A stretch of DNA of 64,000 nucleotides from Sequoia sempervirens (GCA_007258455.2 VDFB02000003.1:44760077-44824076); one strand, 5' to 3'. Positions 12,190 through 25,082 are shown, numbered from the stretch's first letter. Numbers and translations: made by a program. Notes: generated by a model from the sequence alone, not told the origin.

Positions 12190-13330
12190 TGTGCACCTTA
12201 GCCCAAATCAAGCAAGAGATTTTGGCAGCTAAGGACCTTTCGATGAATGGGAAAGGATTTTACTTCAAAAAATGGGAAGGGGTCTTCAATTTCATACCCC
12301 AGATAAGATGACAGTTTGGATAGATCTGGAAAACCTCCCTACAAAATTTTGGAATAAGGAGGACCTAGAGCGCATCAGGGAAGCCTTGGGGCCTATTTTA
12401 GGGATAGATGAAGAGGTGCTAAAAGAAGGTAATGAGGGCACGATGAGGGTTTTTGTGGAGGTGGCCCCTTGGAGTCATCTTTGGGATGAGGTAGAGTTGA
12501 TTCACAATGGGAGTAGGTGGTTTTAGAAGGTGGTTTAGAGCTTCTCACCATGTCAATCATCAGTGTGGATGATGTGGAAGTGTGGTGGTTATTGGCCAGA
12601 TAAAATTTCTGATAAAAAAGGGAAAATAGTGGCGATGTAGGATGAAGGCACCTCAAGGAATGTAAAATGGAGAGAGATAGATAACATGGAAGGGCACAAG
12701 GTGAAGGGAAATTTTGGGGAGGTGGAGGCAGGGAGGGAGAATCAAGAAAGGATTCAAGGGGCCCCGACGTAAGGGAATAGTGAGGAATTTTGGAAAGAGA
12801 TTTGGATCCTATTAGGGATGTGTGTGGGGGGGAGATCAAAGAAAGTTCTCTTGGGTAGGAATTACAAGATTGGGAAACGATCTTGGAAGTAGGGAATGAG
12901 CTTAGAGAGATGTTGGGGGAAAGGAAAAACCAATTGGAAGGCATGGAGAAGGTGACTTAGAAGAGGAGTGGGTTGATAAAGAGGTAGGGAAAGAATACAA
13001 TTTGTAGATTGTTTCGTTTGAGGCAGTAGAATGAGGTGGAAAAATAGAGGCAAAAGTGATCGACCAACAACTGATGGAGAATGTGAAGGGAAGGATAGAG
13101 GCAAAAATAATGGAGGAAGGGGAGCTAGCTATGTCAGTTAAGAGAAATGTATCAAGAAAGAAACTAGGGGTTCAAACAATGAATTGTGGTAGAAGCACTC
13201 CTGATTGTGGAGAAAAAAAAAGGTAGGAAGGAAAATGAATGAAGAAAAGAGGTCATTGGCGGGGGAGGCTACATGTCAACAAAAGATCACAATGCATCTA
13301 AGATTAGGGAAGGGAGTTACCCTTCCTAGG
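12190..13330 (+). pseudogene. LINE ORF1-like (DUF4283-type) remnant
   Basis: The readable core at 12272-12526 contains TVWIDLENLPTKFWNKEDLE and IREALGPILGIDEEV. This resembles the W-V-R-L-x-N-L-P-x-x-F-W segment and the following GxxLGxxxxVD segment of plant L1 ORF1 proteins (DUF4283). Such proteins bind RNA and usually end in a CCHC knuckle; I do not see a clear knuckle here. The downstream part is Lys/Glu-rich with many stops. Confidence 0.6.
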
Positions 13331-13334
13331 GGCC

Positions 13335-14090
13335 AATGAGGGTAATAAGTTGGAATGTTAGGGACTTAAATGCCCTGAAATGAAGCACCTAATCAGACAC
13401 TTATTAGAGAACATAGTGGAAAATCTAGTATTAATCCAGGAGTCAAAATTGAGTAGTGAGGAGATGGGGAGTTACAGGTCTATGTTGAAGTTTTGGAAGA
13501 TATCATTTTTTAGTGCGTCGAGGGCCTCAAGGGGTATCATCATGATGTGACACCCTCAAGTGGTGTACTTGGAGGAGGTGGTGGATGGAAGACATTGGTT
13601 GGCAAGCAAAGTAAGGTGTCTAAGTTCATTCTTGTCATTCACAGTGTTAAATGTCTGTGGACCCTCTAATTGTACACATAAGAGGAGGATCTAAAGGGAT
13701 ATTGAGGAGTTTATATTGGAAAATAAGGATCCGTTTTATATCTTGGGTGGTGATTTTGATGCCATCCTTCTCTAGTAGAAAAAGGGGTGGGGCAGGTAGG
13801 AAGTTGCAGACTTAGGTAGATTTTGAAAAATTTGTAAATCAAAATTTTTTAATGGAGATTGAAATGGTAAATGGTGAATTCACTTGGAAAAATTGTAGGA
13901 TGGGTTTTAGTAGCATTACAGAGAATTTGGACATATTCTTATTCAAAGGAGATCTCACTACATTTCCTTTCACTTTGGAGGGAAACATAGTGCCTTTCTC
14001 AGGTTTAGATCACTACTTGATAAAGTTGGAGATAATTAGGGAAAAGAGATCAAGCCATTGTCCTTTTCATTTTGAAAAATGTGGTTAAGA
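13335..14090 (+). pseudogene. LINE apurinic-type endonuclease
   Basis: The EEP endonuclease is recognisable across frames and stops: VISWNVRDLN at the N-terminus (family form SWNVRGLN), LIQESKLS (catalytic Glu of the QETK motif), YILGGDFDAIL (GDFN motif), FTWKN, and GLDHYLI near the end (SDH motif, with Ser replaced by Leu). It nicks target DNA to start reverse transcription. Stops and a frameshift near 13800 make it non-functional. Confidence 0.75.
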
Positions 14091-14766
14091 AACCCATTTT
14101 CATGACAACATGTGGAGTAATCATGGAGCAAGGTACACCGAAAAGGAAATAGGTTGTTCAAGGTGGTGAACATACTGAAACTATTGAAGCAACAGGTTAA
14201 GGTTTGGAATAAAAGCCACTTTGGAAATTTATTTGATGAGAAGAAGAGTTTATAATCGGAACTGGAAGAAATAAACAAGGGGGTGATATCAAGAGGTATG
14301 AATGAGGAACTGTTCTTGAAAGAGAAAGGATTGCTCTAGGATTGGCCGAAGGTTTTGGCTAGAGAAGTTGTTTTTTGGAAAAAAAAATCACGGGATCTGT
14401 GGATTAAAGAGGGTCGATCAAAATTCAAAACCTTTTCATAACTCCATGAGAATAATAAGGGAAGTAAACAAAATAACAAGATCGAAGAAGGCAAATGGGG
14501 AGATGGTGGAAGGGGTTGGAGAGATTGCTGGAAAGGCAATTAGATTCTTTCAACAACTCCTCAACAATGTCAAGGGTTCAAACTTACGTGCGTAGTAGGT
14601 GATGCTTGAAGGTATCTCGACTTTGGTTACATGTGAGGAAAATAGGAAGTTGTTGAGTCCATTCTCTGCTGAGGAGATTAAGGGTGCAACATTCCAACTT
14701 CATCTAGATAAGGCATCTAGCCTAGACAGATTCCTTGTTGGTTTTTTTTAGAAATGTTGGAACATT
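14091..14766 (+). pseudogene. LINE RT, N-terminal part
   Basis: The linker and RT entry are visible: FFGKKNHGICGLKRVDQNSK corresponds to the WLKEGDRNTKFFH segment of plant L1, with FHNS nearby. FSAEEIKGATFQLHLDKASS corresponds to the EEI..A...L...KAPGPDG segment. The frame is cut at 14766 inside KCWNI by insertion of element 2 and continues at 26308. Confidence 0.75.
14762..14766 (+). repeat. Target site duplication of element 2, left copy
   Basis: ACATT immediately precedes TGTTGG, the LTR start, and is repeated at 26303-26307 directly after the other LTR. A 5-bp duplication is standard for LTR elements. Confidence 0.85.
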
Positions 14767-15991
14767 TGTTGGCCTCCTACAATGATTTAATAACTAAGCC
14801 CTTACAACCATGATTCAAAGATTGGACATCTAACCTGAATAGCTATTTCAATCATCATGAAGGTGAATTTAACTTGTCAACCCAGGGACGTGAACTTGAA
14901 ATGGGCCAACACAGTATGTGCACTAGGAACTCAAAGTGGCCATTTTCATTCTACAACTAAGGAACACACAATACTGAAAGTAAATTTCTTAGAAGGGAAT
15001 ACCATAAATGAAAATCATCAATCAAAAACTACATCAAACTAGAATACATAACAAAAATGAAAATACAAGCAACAAACAAGGCACTACTCTGTCTGCTTTG
15101 GCTACAGGAATAGTCACAGAATGGAATTCTAGTGGCTGTAGGAACAGTCGGTGCCAGATTTCTAACTAATTACTAAACATCAAGTAATACTAAACTAGTA
15201 CTAAACTAAGGGATAAATTACTCACCAAGTGGGCCCCCTTGGATAAGTATCCTCTAAAACTAATGAGAACTCAGATGCTCAAACTCATAACTTTATTTTA
15301 TTCATTGTAAATCATGAGTACAAAGGAGTAATGTATTACTAAAAACTTGAGAGTGAAAGTACAATATCAAGTCGTGCAACCTCTAAAAAAGGAGCATCTG
15401 ATCCTTATTTATAATATCAAATAATCAAAGGCAGTCAACTCCATGTCTGGGAGGATGCCATTTAGGGAAAACAAAGAAAGTGGAGCATCGACAGTTATGC
15501 ATGCATGGAATCCGATTAGACATGCAGGTCCAGACGGAGATTTGGCACATCAGTAACGCCCATGTCTACTTAACATCATTAAAGTCCACTACAAGGTGGT
15601 TACATTCGGTTGCATGAAGAATCTTTTTCCATTGACCTCCTTTGACCTTTGAGCGATTCCTTTGCTGGACATTACAATGCATGCCCAGTTGGCAGTGTCT
15701 TCCTCAACTTAGCATCCTCAATTAAATCTACATGGTAATGTCAATACACATAATAAATGCATATCTATAACCACCTTAAGGAAATTTTATTAACCTCATG
15801 CAAAATCAATATAGATAATCCACATAATACATCAATGTCATTAAAACTTTCAAAAATTTGATTAAGCTCAATGTCTATGGTTTGGTGGAAACATTATGAA
15901 AATATCAACATTTAGCATCAAAGTCCATGACAACTGTCAACAAATAAACTATAGATTCTACCCAAAATTGGACCAAAAACTTGGCTCGACA
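14767..15991 (-). repeat. Element 2 3' LTR (1225 bp)
   Basis: On the + strand it begins TGTTGGCC and ends GGCTCGACA. It matches 25083-26302 over its whole length. A TATA-like TATTATAAATAA lies on the - strand at 15405-15416. Confidence 0.92.
15405..15416 (-). promoter_or_regulatory. TATA box in element 2 3' LTR
   Basis: TATTATAAATAA on the - strand. The other LTR keeps TATAAATAA at 25717-25725 in the same context, so the site is conserved between copies. Confidence 0.5.
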
Positions 15992-16004
15992 CTCCCCCAA
16001 CCTA
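15992..16004 (-). other. Element 2 polypurine tract
   Basis: On the - strand AGGTTGGGGGAG abuts the TG that opens the 3' LTR. It is G-rich like the PPT of element 1. Confidence 0.75.
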
Positions 16005-16151
16005 ACGTTTTACTAGTGCTCTAGCAGGGGAAGGGTTGTTCTTCTGTTTGGTCAAAGCTCTAAAATTTGCAATTGATATTTGTCCCACATCAGAGTGTGT
16101 TGTGCATGAATTAGGATCCCAATAGAATCCTCCCAATCTGTCCAATCTACT

Positions 16152-18510
16152 CTATCTTTGTGTCTCTGTAGCAATATAATATTGGTAAAACCTGAAGTTT
16201 GGCACATACCACATGAGAATGGGTGGCTGAAAAGTTAGGGGAAGCCAAAATCGCCCTTTTTTCCTTCCACTATGAATATATCTGTCAATTCTTTTAAGAG
16301 CTGCTACATAGTTCTGGATGGAATGAGGCTCAGCTTGTTTGAGATCATCTGTTAGGTTGTTCCATTTTTGTGAGAGATATCTTTTCATGGTTTCCTCCTT
16401 TGTTGTTGTCTTTGCCTCATGCTCACTATAAATTACTTCTATCCAAGGCATAATCCTATTACCATAGCTTAGTTTGAAAAGAATTTTGTGCCATTCCCGT
16501 AAAATGTCCCTTGGATTCCTTGATTCATCCCTAATGGGCAGAGGGATGTTAGATTCCAATTGCTTATAAGCCCCATATTGCTATCCCCAACTAATCTCAT
16601 TTTGCAACCAAGACATAAATGCCCTTAATTGGAAATCCCCAACATACAACATTAGATTCCAATCATGGTCTTGAGTTACAACATAATTATGCAAATAAAA
16701 CTCACACAACAAATTCTTCATTTCAGGGGAAGCAATTCGACAAGCATTGAAAAATTCAATTGGGGTGTCAATAGAAGCATTCAAACTTGAGAAAATTATT
16801 GCCAGTCTAAAAGAGAGATATTTCTCCTTCAAATGTAGAGCATAGACCCTTGGAGGGGTCCTACATTCCAAAATATGTGGTACCAAGGTTTCCATATCAT
16901 CCACCCTCTTCTTCAGGGTGGCAATTTCTGCATCCTTATCTTCAATCTCCTCATCTCTCTTTTGTATTTCCTTCTTCAATTTCTATTTATCATTTTTCCA
17001 TTCTTCCTCTCTTCTTTGTATCTCTTTCCATAAATTCAAAATTTCTGTATGTACTATAAAATTAGGAGGATTATGAATTCCTATCAGTATCTTCTCTGTC
17101 ACTAATGCTAACTACAAGGATTCAGGCTGTCCCTTCAATTCTGGCTGCAAGGGTACTGTTTCTTCTCCCACTTCTTGCTATAGGGGCTCTTGTTCTTGTT
17201 CTTGTTGTGGCTACAGGAACTCCTGCTCTAGTTCTGGCTGTTGCTGCATGACCTCTTGCTACAAGACTTCTTGCTCATGCTACAAGAAATTTTGATTTTC
17301 CTAAAACTCTTACAATGTTAGCAAGATCGACTAGTGTTATGTTTGCTGCTTTCTCAAATATGTCTTCTTCTTTGAAATTCTCCTGCCCCATTAGAGCTTC
17401 TATGTCTCCTTTTGGTATTTCTTTTGTCTTAGGGCTTTCCTGTGGAGACATAACAAAGGTTGGCCCAACTAGTTTTGATTTCCTTTTGAGGGCTCTCACA
17501 TTTTTCTTTGGTTGTAGGATAAACAATGCCAACCTTCCTCCTCTTAGAACTCGACACCTTTCTTTCTGTCGACTACCTTTTGGCCTTTCCTTTCCCCATT
17601 TATACTTCTCTCTTCTGTGCCCTAGTTTTCATCAGGGTGCCAAGTGGAATGTCATCATCAGAATCTAAGGAGGAGCTTTCTTTTTCTGAGTGCTCTGTCC
17701 CAGAATAACTAATTTCTATGGTTTCTTCTACTACAAGAGGGTTTACACTAGGGCCTGCACCAGAGGTTGAAGCACCAAGAGTGGCTTCAACCATTCTCAA
17801 TCTCCTACTAGACCTGCGGGGTTGAAGCAAAACCCTAGGTTGCAAGTACTCAGGTCTAATTTGATCAACATTTATAAATTCTTCCGAGGTCATTCTAGAC
17901 ACATCATGCAGAGACTTCTCTACTAGCAATTTAATCAGACAATGGTGGGAAACAAAATTGTCCCTACCTTTTTAGGTCTCAACCGCCATGATTGAGAGAA
18001 GATTGTATAACACATTAGGCACATTCATCCTTCTCCCGTGCCTCATGTGACTCAAGAGTTTGAAATGTACTGAATGCAAGTTCGACAGATGGCCTTCACA
18101 AGTGAGATATCTTATGATGTAGATGTTGCTTGCTTCCATGGTTCAGACAAAGAGGTTCTTTTTGCACCTTGTTTATCCACAATGATTGGAGGGTCACCAT
18201 GTACTGTAAATTCAGCCGTAGCTGACTTGGCATCTTTGGAGGTAGGGTAATGTTTGTCATTATCAAGTAATCATGTAACCTCTACAATTCTTTCCTCAGT
18301 TGCCACAACCTCCAACCCTTTTATTGTGGCTTTTCCTTCAAAAAATGTTTGGGAAAATTCTAGTGCAATGCCTTCATCAAAATCATCTAGCTTCAGGAAG
18401 TAATCTAACCATCCACAGTTTCTAACTTCGGTCAGGCATTGTGTGTTCTGCAATAAAACATCATGAACTGAGGGCTCATTTTGAATTATCCCTCCTCCCA
18501 TTGTCTGCAA
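16152..18510 (-). pseudogene. Element 2 extra ORF after integrase
   Basis: A long degraded ORF on the - strand starts near 18510 (MQTMGGG). The N-terminal part has GWLDYFLKLDDFDEGIALEF and VATEERIVEVTGLPDN. A middle segment around 17600-17930 (RRSSRRLRM, then acidic SSSLDSDDD) is low complexity, and a Gln/Glu-rich stretch lies near 17150-17280. A strong coiled-coil candidate follows (KKEIQKRDEEIEDKDAEI, 16979 downward). The C-terminal globular part is ISWG to TETQR, ending at 16152. The EFSQTF and TGLP blocks match the extra ORF of element 1. Breaks are mostly TAG where CAG is expected. Function unknown; env-like by position only. Confidence 0.65.
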
Positions 18511-18519
18511 TCAACTATC

Positions 18520-19290
18520 ACTCTACAAAATTTCCTTCTTGTAATTCTTGTTTGAAAGTTGAATACCTTCTTGCAATACCTGCTAAATTTCCAGTGGCAA
18601 TATCAACTGAATTTTCCCTTTCTTTTGTTTTACCTTTTTGCTCGCAACTTCAAGATTACAACAAAGTCAATAATGGAAAGAAAATGAGTGATAAAGGAGA
18701 ATTATGATGGGGAGAAATGGCGGCTGTAGTTAGTGTCACTTCACACATGCAAGCTGCCCTCTCACTTAAATTTCAAATTGGATCATTTAAATTTTCTGAC
18801 GTAGCCTAGCATAAATTGACACATGGGTAGTATATTTGCATCTTTTCTTTCCCCCCAACCTAAATTTGGACATGTGTCTGCACATGCGAGATGGGAGTGG
18901 TGATTTGACAGGGAATAATGACATGTTATGTGAACGTCTATACTAACATACAGTGATAAAATAAATGCACTTAAAAGATGATTAAAAGATAGCAATTAAT
19001 GCGCACATACCTGAACTTGTGGGGGATTTGTTGCAAAGATTGCGGAGAAATTACCGTTCACCTTTTTAGGAAATAGATTGAGCAATTAATGAAGATGAGG
19101 TGGGATGTGGTGATGTGAAATGAAGTGATGGAAGAGAGAGAAATGGATGGTGAATGGATGGGTGAAGAAATGGACTCCCAGAAGAGCAAAAGTCTTTATT
19201 ATGACAAGTACATACCTTAATTAGCTAGAAGGAGGGACACTAGGTCCACTTCCTTTGGCTATAGGAAACTTGGGTGCTATACGCTGGGTG
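18520..19290 (-). other. Element 2 spacer between pol and extra ORF
   Basis: No coding region is recognised here. It corresponds in position to the 6607-8064 spacer of element 1 but is shorter. A purine-rich stretch of ATGG and GAGA-like runs lies at 19080-19180. Confidence 0.5.
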
Positions 19291-20439
19291 AATTGCTACA
19301 GGAACTCTTCTTTGGAAGCTGACTTGTGATATAATTTGAGGTGATGACCATTGACAAGTAACTTGAATTTGACAGGGTCAATGGTAGTAAGCTGAACAAT
19401 TCCATTAGACACTTCAATGACTTCATATGGTCCTAGCCACCTTGTTTGCAATTTTCTTGCATTTTCCTAATGTCTTGAGTCATAGAGCAGGGTCCAATCT
19501 CCTGGTTGGAATTTCTTATCCTTGATAAATTTGTCATGCCACTTGATTCTTTGATTCTGCACTACCTCTGTATGATGCAGGGCTGATCTTCTTATCTCAT
19601 CCAAAGCATTTAGTTGCATGATTCTTTCTCTCTATGCCTCAAAAATATCCATCCCCAAATCTATTGCAGTCCGAAGAGTCTTATGTTCAAATTCAATGGG
19701 CATCATGGCTATCTTTCCATACAAAAATCAAATGGAGTGAAGCCTGTAGTTATTTTCCAGGTTGTCCTATAGGCCCAAACAAATTTTGGTAATCTGTTTG
19801 CCTAATCCTTTCTATGAATAACTACCGTTTTGGTCAGAATGGCTTTAATTTCTTTGCTGTTCACCTCAACTTGGCCATTAGCCTGGGGGTGATAAGGAGT
19901 AGACTTCATGTGCCTTATGTTGTACTCATTAACTAGTGTTGCAACAAGGGTTGATGTGAATTGAGCCCCTTGATCAGTCACTATTTCTCTTGGAACTCCA
20001 TATCTTGTGAAAATATCCTCAGAAATTTTGCAACCTTGTTATATCTTGCATGCTTCATGGTCTTAACTTCTACCCATTTAGTTACATAATCAGTACATAC
20101 CAAAATATAGGACTTACCATTTGATGGAGGGTCAATGGCTCCTACAAAATCCAATCCCCACTTGTCAAAGGGGGTGATTACTACCTGAGGGAAAAGTGGC
20201 ATCTCATCAGATTTGGTTGGCTTTCCCATTCTTTGGCATCTATCACATTTTTTGGTATACCTTCCTGCATCCTTGTGTAGCGTTGGCCAGTAATATCTTG
20301 TGTTCAAAATATTCATTGCTATCCTCTTGGCTGCAAAATGTCCTCCACATGGTTCATTGTGGCATGCATGCAAAATTTCATATGTATCATCTTCTCTCAC
20401 ACATCTCCTCATGACATGGTTTGGTCGAGTATAAAACAA
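19291..20439 (-). pseudogene. Element 2 integrase
   Basis: The zinc-binding N-terminus has HVMRRCVREDDTYEILHACH and, after HFAAKRI, CDRCQRMG. The core has WGLDFVGAIDPPS (first Asp) and CTDYVTKWVEV, then, after a stop, TDQGAQF (second Asp) and HPQANGQVEVN (catalytic Glu kept). The C-terminal domain reads GPYEVIEVSNGIVQL and VNGHHLKLYHKS near 19300-19420. The DDE triad survives, unlike element 1, but stops and shifts interrupt the frame at about 19980 and 19780. There is no chromodomain. Confidence 0.82.
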
Positions 20440-21263
20440 ACATCCAACAATCCATGAGAAAGGAAAATATTTTTCAATGAGTGCCTTCTCTCTTTTGGAG
20501 AGAAGTGAGAAGGAACTCTACTTGTGACCAGATAATTGGCTATGTCAACATACCAGGGTGTTTGTATACTAAGGGAGAATAGATGCTCATTAGGAAAAGA
20601 GTAATCTATGGGATGATTTTCTTTTGATGTAGTCATCCTTGAAAGAAAATATACAACAACGTTGGCCTTCCTTGGCTTATCCACAATGGTTATATCAAAT
20701 TCTTGCATTAACAATAACCATCTTTCTAGTCTACTTGTGACCAAAAGTTTATTCATAAGATATCTAATGGCTGCATGATCAGTGTGCACAAAGATTTGAT
20801 AGCCTTTTATGTAATGTCTAAATTTGTTTAGTGCATAGATTACTTCCATCATTTCTTTCTCCGTCACTGTATAATTGAATTCAACTCCTTGTAAATTTTT
20901 GCTGACAAAATAAATGGTATTTTCAACAACTCCTTTTTGTCCTAAGACCACTCCTATGGAATAATCTGATGCATCAATATGGATGTGGAAAGGAAGTTCC
21001 CAATTAGGCCCTTTAAGTACAGGAGCATGAGTCAAAGCTACCTTCAAGTCAGAAAATGCCTTATCACAAGCTTCAGTCCACTAGAATTCAACATCTTTAG
21101 TGAGAAGAGTATAGAGAAGAGTATACAATGGTGCTGCTACCTTTTTGAAATTCTTGATGAAATGCATGTAATATCTTGCAAGACCCAAAAAATCCTAACA
21201 TCGTTCTATTTTGTAGGTGTGGGAAGATTTGTGATTACCTCAATCTTTGCAAGATCTACTTGA
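20409..21263 (-). pseudogene. Element 2 RT connection and RNase H
   Basis: The open frame at 20409-21047 contains HIHIDASDYSIGVVLGQKG (Asp), TVTEKEMMEVIYALNKF (Glu), FVHTDHAAI (Asp) and NVVVYFLSRM, where the usual ADFLSR Asp is Tyr. Upstream, the connection segment VLGHYISHKGIQV is shifted. A 12-base direct duplication (GAAGAGTATAGA) near 21104-21127 adds YTLL twice. Confidence 0.8.
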
Positions 21264-22330
21264 ATTCCCTTGTGGGAGATGTAGTGGCCAAGAACTACAC
21301 CTTCCCTGCATCATCATGAAGCTCTTTTCACTATTTAAGGATAAGTTTTGGTCTTCACATCTCTGTAGGACTCTACTGAATTTTTTCAATGCTTGATTAA
21401 AATTAGCACCATAAGTGGTAAAGTCATCCATATAGATTTCCATGCAATCATGAGAAATGTCTGAAAATATGCTAATGACTGCCCTCTAAAAGGTTGTAGG
21501 TGCATTGCATAAGCTAAAGGGAAGTACTGAGTAGGCATAGGTCCCCCATGGATAGGTAAATGTGGTCTTCTCCTGGTCCTCTAGTGCAATTTGGATCTGG
21601 TTGTAGCCACTAAATCTATCTAGAAAAGAAAAGTATTGCTTTCCTGCAAGTGTGTCCAAAACTTGATCAATGAAGGGTAAGGGAAAGTGGTCCTTCTTGG
21701 TGGAAACATTAAGTTCCTTGTAATCAACACAAAATCTCCATTTCCCTCCTATCTTGGGCACAATCACTAATAGAGACACCCACTGACTATCCAAAATGGG
21801 GTAGATAAATTTTTATCTAGTAATTTCTGCAATTCCCCTTTTACAATTTCTCTTAGTGCAGGGTTAATTCTTCTTTATGGTTGTCTTACTGGGGTGCAAT
21901 CATCTCTGATGTAAATTCTATGTGTACAAAGTTTAGAGTCCAATCCCTTCATATCATGATAATCCCACACAAATGCATGCTGATGGGTCCTTAATAAGTT
22001 TGCTAATGACAATTGTTGTTCTTCACTTAATTTACTGTTAACATTCAGATATTTTCCTTTTGACACCTGTACTTGTGTAGTTAATTCTATCATGGCTGCT
22101 TCATTAACACATGGTACCTTGAGTTCGTATGGAAGCAGTGTATGGGACATACCTGTTGCTGCAAGAAGTCCTTCTAGAGGAACAATGGCTGTAGGAAGAG
22201 TGGTTGTAGAAAGAACATTTGCAGGAACAATTGCTGTAGGAAGAACAAGCAGAAGTGTTTTGATTGGAGTAGTAGAATGAGAAGATGATGCTTCCTCCAC
22301 TTCACAATGGTTTTGAATAATGTTAGCCAA
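21264..22330 (-). pseudogene. Element 2 reverse transcriptase
   Basis: The N-terminal linker (22330-21875) holds HAFVWDYHDMKGLD and CTHRIYIRDDCTPVRQP. The RT core at 21794-21486 has [63 protein letters not shown] and VLPFSLCNAPTTF. The catalytic box MEIYMDDFTTYG is at about 21440, in a different frame segment. All main RT motifs are visible; at least two frame breaks separate them. Confidence 0.82.
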
Positions 22331-22377
22331 TACTTCATCTTCATCTTGAAGCTACATGAAAGAGCTTCTGCCTAACA

Positions 22378-22990
22378 TCATAAGTTGTGCCACAAAATTA
22401 ACTTCCTCGGCCTCTTCACCAACATGTGGCCATATAGGATTATTTTCATCATGGGATGACTGAGTAGGAGGATAAAGATTTTTTTTTTGGTGCTCGTCCC
22501 ATAAAAAATGGTCATGTCTCCAGAACGCCATCTAATGTATGCATCTGCAGTTGCCAACCATGGCCTTCCAAGAATAATGGGATACCTGCCTAGTGTAGCT
22601 TTAGGACAAAGAATCATAAAGTCTGCTAGGTACTCCTAGGAGTCTAAAACTACCACAAGATCCTCCACTACACCATCAGGCTTGACAGTAGATCTATCAG
22701 CAAGCTGTAGGACAGTAGGAGTAGATCTAATGCTTGCAACGTTTAGTTGTTGCAGGATGTCTTTGGTCATTACATTTATTGTTTCCCCTAAATCAATCAT
22801 AACATTCTTAATTTGGATTCCATTTATAACAACTGCTACCATAGAACTACCCGGGTCATTACACTTGGGGATAGTTACTTTTCCAAGAATGATGTCAGCT
22901 AGTTGTCCCACCACATGGACTGTAGCGGGGTCTTTCTTCTTCCTGGCTGGCTTCTTGAGGCATGCTTCATTGATTTCCTTGCCATAGATT
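22378..22990 (-). pseudogene. Element 2 aspartic protease
   Basis: The active-site segment is VMIDLGETINVMTK (catalytic Asp kept; Ala or Ser replaced by Glu), then VLQLADRSTVKPDG and, after a TAG, GRYPIILGRPWLATADAYI. It matches the element 1 protease motif for motif. Confidence 0.8.
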
Positions 22991-23399
22991 GGAACATCTT
23001 TTATGGTCTGAAATAGAGGTATCTGGACACATATGCTTCAACTGATCCAAGATGTCAAAAGTTGTATCCTCTTTTTCTTCCTTCTTCTTGACAACTTCCA
23101 ATCTCTGAGGAAATGGTGGTTCTTGTTCAGTCTACTTGACTTGGATTGGTTCATGATTTTTAGGTGCACTTGATTGAATGGGATCATTCAGAGATTCCTC
23201 TTCCTCTTCCACAGGAAGCTTAGTGATAATGGGCTTAGACGGGGATGGTAGAGTAGTTCCTGAATGCAAATGGATCTCACTTACACTCACAATATATGTA
23301 GGGAATCGATTTGAATCAACAAAGTATACAGGCTGCTACTGTGGTTTGTTATTTGGATTGGGTGTGGGATGAGCTGATAGCTGAGTAGGTTTAGGTGCA

Positions 23400-24790
23400 T
23401 TTGAGCTTGGATTAGTAGGTGGAGGCATTATAGTAGGCTTTTGGGGCTGAGAAGGTGGCTACATGTAATCGGTTGTCTGGTAAGGCCATTGTTGTCCTCC
23501 CCTCCATTGATTTGTTTGCTGCCAATTCCCTGGAGGTGGTTGCCAATGCCCTTGAAATTGCTTCCAATTCCCTTGAGGTTGCTGCCACTGGGGTGGAGAG
23601 TTTTGATGATTGGGCCAAGCATTTGAAGGGTTACTCCAAGGCTGTGGTGGATATCCTCCATAGTTGGATGGATATGGGGGCTACCATTGGTTACTAGATG
23701 AATAGGAATTAAAATATGGCCCAACATAAGATAGTGGATCCGGTGGCATACCTTGTCTTGGAGCCCAAGGATTCCTTTGTGCAACATAGTAGACTTGGTC
23801 TTCTTCAATCTAGATTGGTTTGAACTCGGGTGCAATCTGTTTTCTTTCAAGATTAGCTACCATCTTATATCTGCAATCCCTCTTCTTTTGTTTGCAGTGG
23901 GGACAATACTCTGTCAACATTGCCTCTGCCTCTTCTTGTTTCTTCTTGGCTTGGAGTGTATCTAGCTGAGTAGCTAGATTATTTATAATGTCTTGCTTGA
24001 AATCTTCCAGTAAATGAGTAATCTGCATTCTTGAAACTCCACCGATAGATGACTTACCCACGAAAGGTTGGTAAGCTCTCCCTTTCTTTGAATCTACCCT
24101 AGAGTAGTTTTAGCATATTTTCTTGATATCCTCCCAAGGAACTTGGGTGATATCTCCTCCTCCCATGGGGTAAAGCATCAGTGCAACTATCATTGATTCG
24201 TCTTAGGAAAAGAAAATTTTATGAGTCTTCATCAAGTGTATGGTGTGGAGATTTTTGTAGGCAAAACAAAAACCTTGCAATATAATATTCTAGGCTCTCA
24301 TCTTCCTTTTGCTGCATCATAAAAATGTCACCTCCTCTCATGTCACTGCCCCTGCAATATTCCTTGTATTTCTCAAGGAATTTTGTCTTGATATCTTCCC
24401 AAGTTTCCATAGTATCTCTACCTAGGCTCATGAACCATCTTAATGCAACTTCTTTTAGAGTAGTAGGAAATAGCTTAAGCCTATGGGAATTGGTGGTATA
24501 ATCATAACTCATGCAGAGTATGTCAAACTCAAATAGAAAGGTATCAAGATTTTCTGTGAAAAGTCCATAAAACTTGGGGAGTGCTGAAGCAGGGATATTT
24601 TTGATGTTGTCAACTTCATTCTGATGGGCAATGGGGAAATGAAAAGTTGGTTGGTTATGAATTTTTCTATTTACATCACCCATGTCTGCTTGATGTAGTT
24701 CCAAAGCAAAGGGGTTCTCAAGTTGATTTCGGTCTTCAGAGGAGACTTCAGAGCTAGTCAGATCAAGAAATGCATTATCAAAGGGGTGTA
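23400..24790 (-). pseudogene. Element 2 gag
   Basis: The frame at 24704-24219 (from MELHQADMGDVNRK) holds the gag core: ALPKFYGLFTENLDTFLFEF, LKEVALRWFMSLGRDTMETW and DESLEYYIARF. Next comes a Lys/Gln-rich segment with CPHCKQKKRDC (23810-24061), probably a nucleic-acid-binding zinc motif. The C-terminus is Gln/Pro/Trp-rich (about 23400-23800). Stops occur at segment boundaries. Confidence 0.8.
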
Positions 24791-25060
24791 GATTTTCTTC
24801 TTCTTCTTCTCTTGGTAGGTTCTAATATTCAACTAGCTAGAATGGATTAGGATTGTTAGGAAGGAATCTCCCATAAGCATCCCTTCTCTTGCCTCTATGC
24901 ATGCAGTATCACTCACTATCAACCATCTCACAAAAAGAATTGGTAAAGAATAAGGGGGGGTCATTACTTCCTAAATGAGGGTATACTAAGAACAACTTTT
25001 AGAAATATTACAGCAAGAAAAACTACCAATGACTCCAAAGAATTTCCTAGTTTGACACCA

Positions 25061-25078
25061 TCCCCGACAAAGACACCA
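25061..25078 (-). other. Element 2 primer binding site
   Basis: On the - strand TGGTGTCTTTGTCGGGGA lies four bases inside the 5' LTR. It fits the tRNA-Asp-type PBS TGGCGCCGTTGCCGGGGA at most positions; three of the four differences are C to T. Confidence 0.75.
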
Positions 25079-25082
25079 AAAA

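Larger units (their letters stand above)
11410..14766 (+). mobile_element. L1-type LINE, 5' part (split by element 2)
   Basis: This is the 5' part of a non-LTR retrotransposon, with ORF1-like, endonuclease and the start of RT in order. The coding frame reaching 14766 (KCWNI) resumes at 26308 (IRQEVVDVL), as in the continuous RT N-terminus of plant L1 elements, so 26308-30221 is the same element. The true 5' end is uncertain because element 1 abuts it at 11409 and may itself be inserted in the LINE. Confidence 0.75.

Noticed and set aside
12393..12944. 183-codon open frame on the - strand
   Set aside because: It is antisense to the LINE ORF1 region and Ser/Pro/Leu-rich, a shadow of G/A-rich sequence on the + strand.
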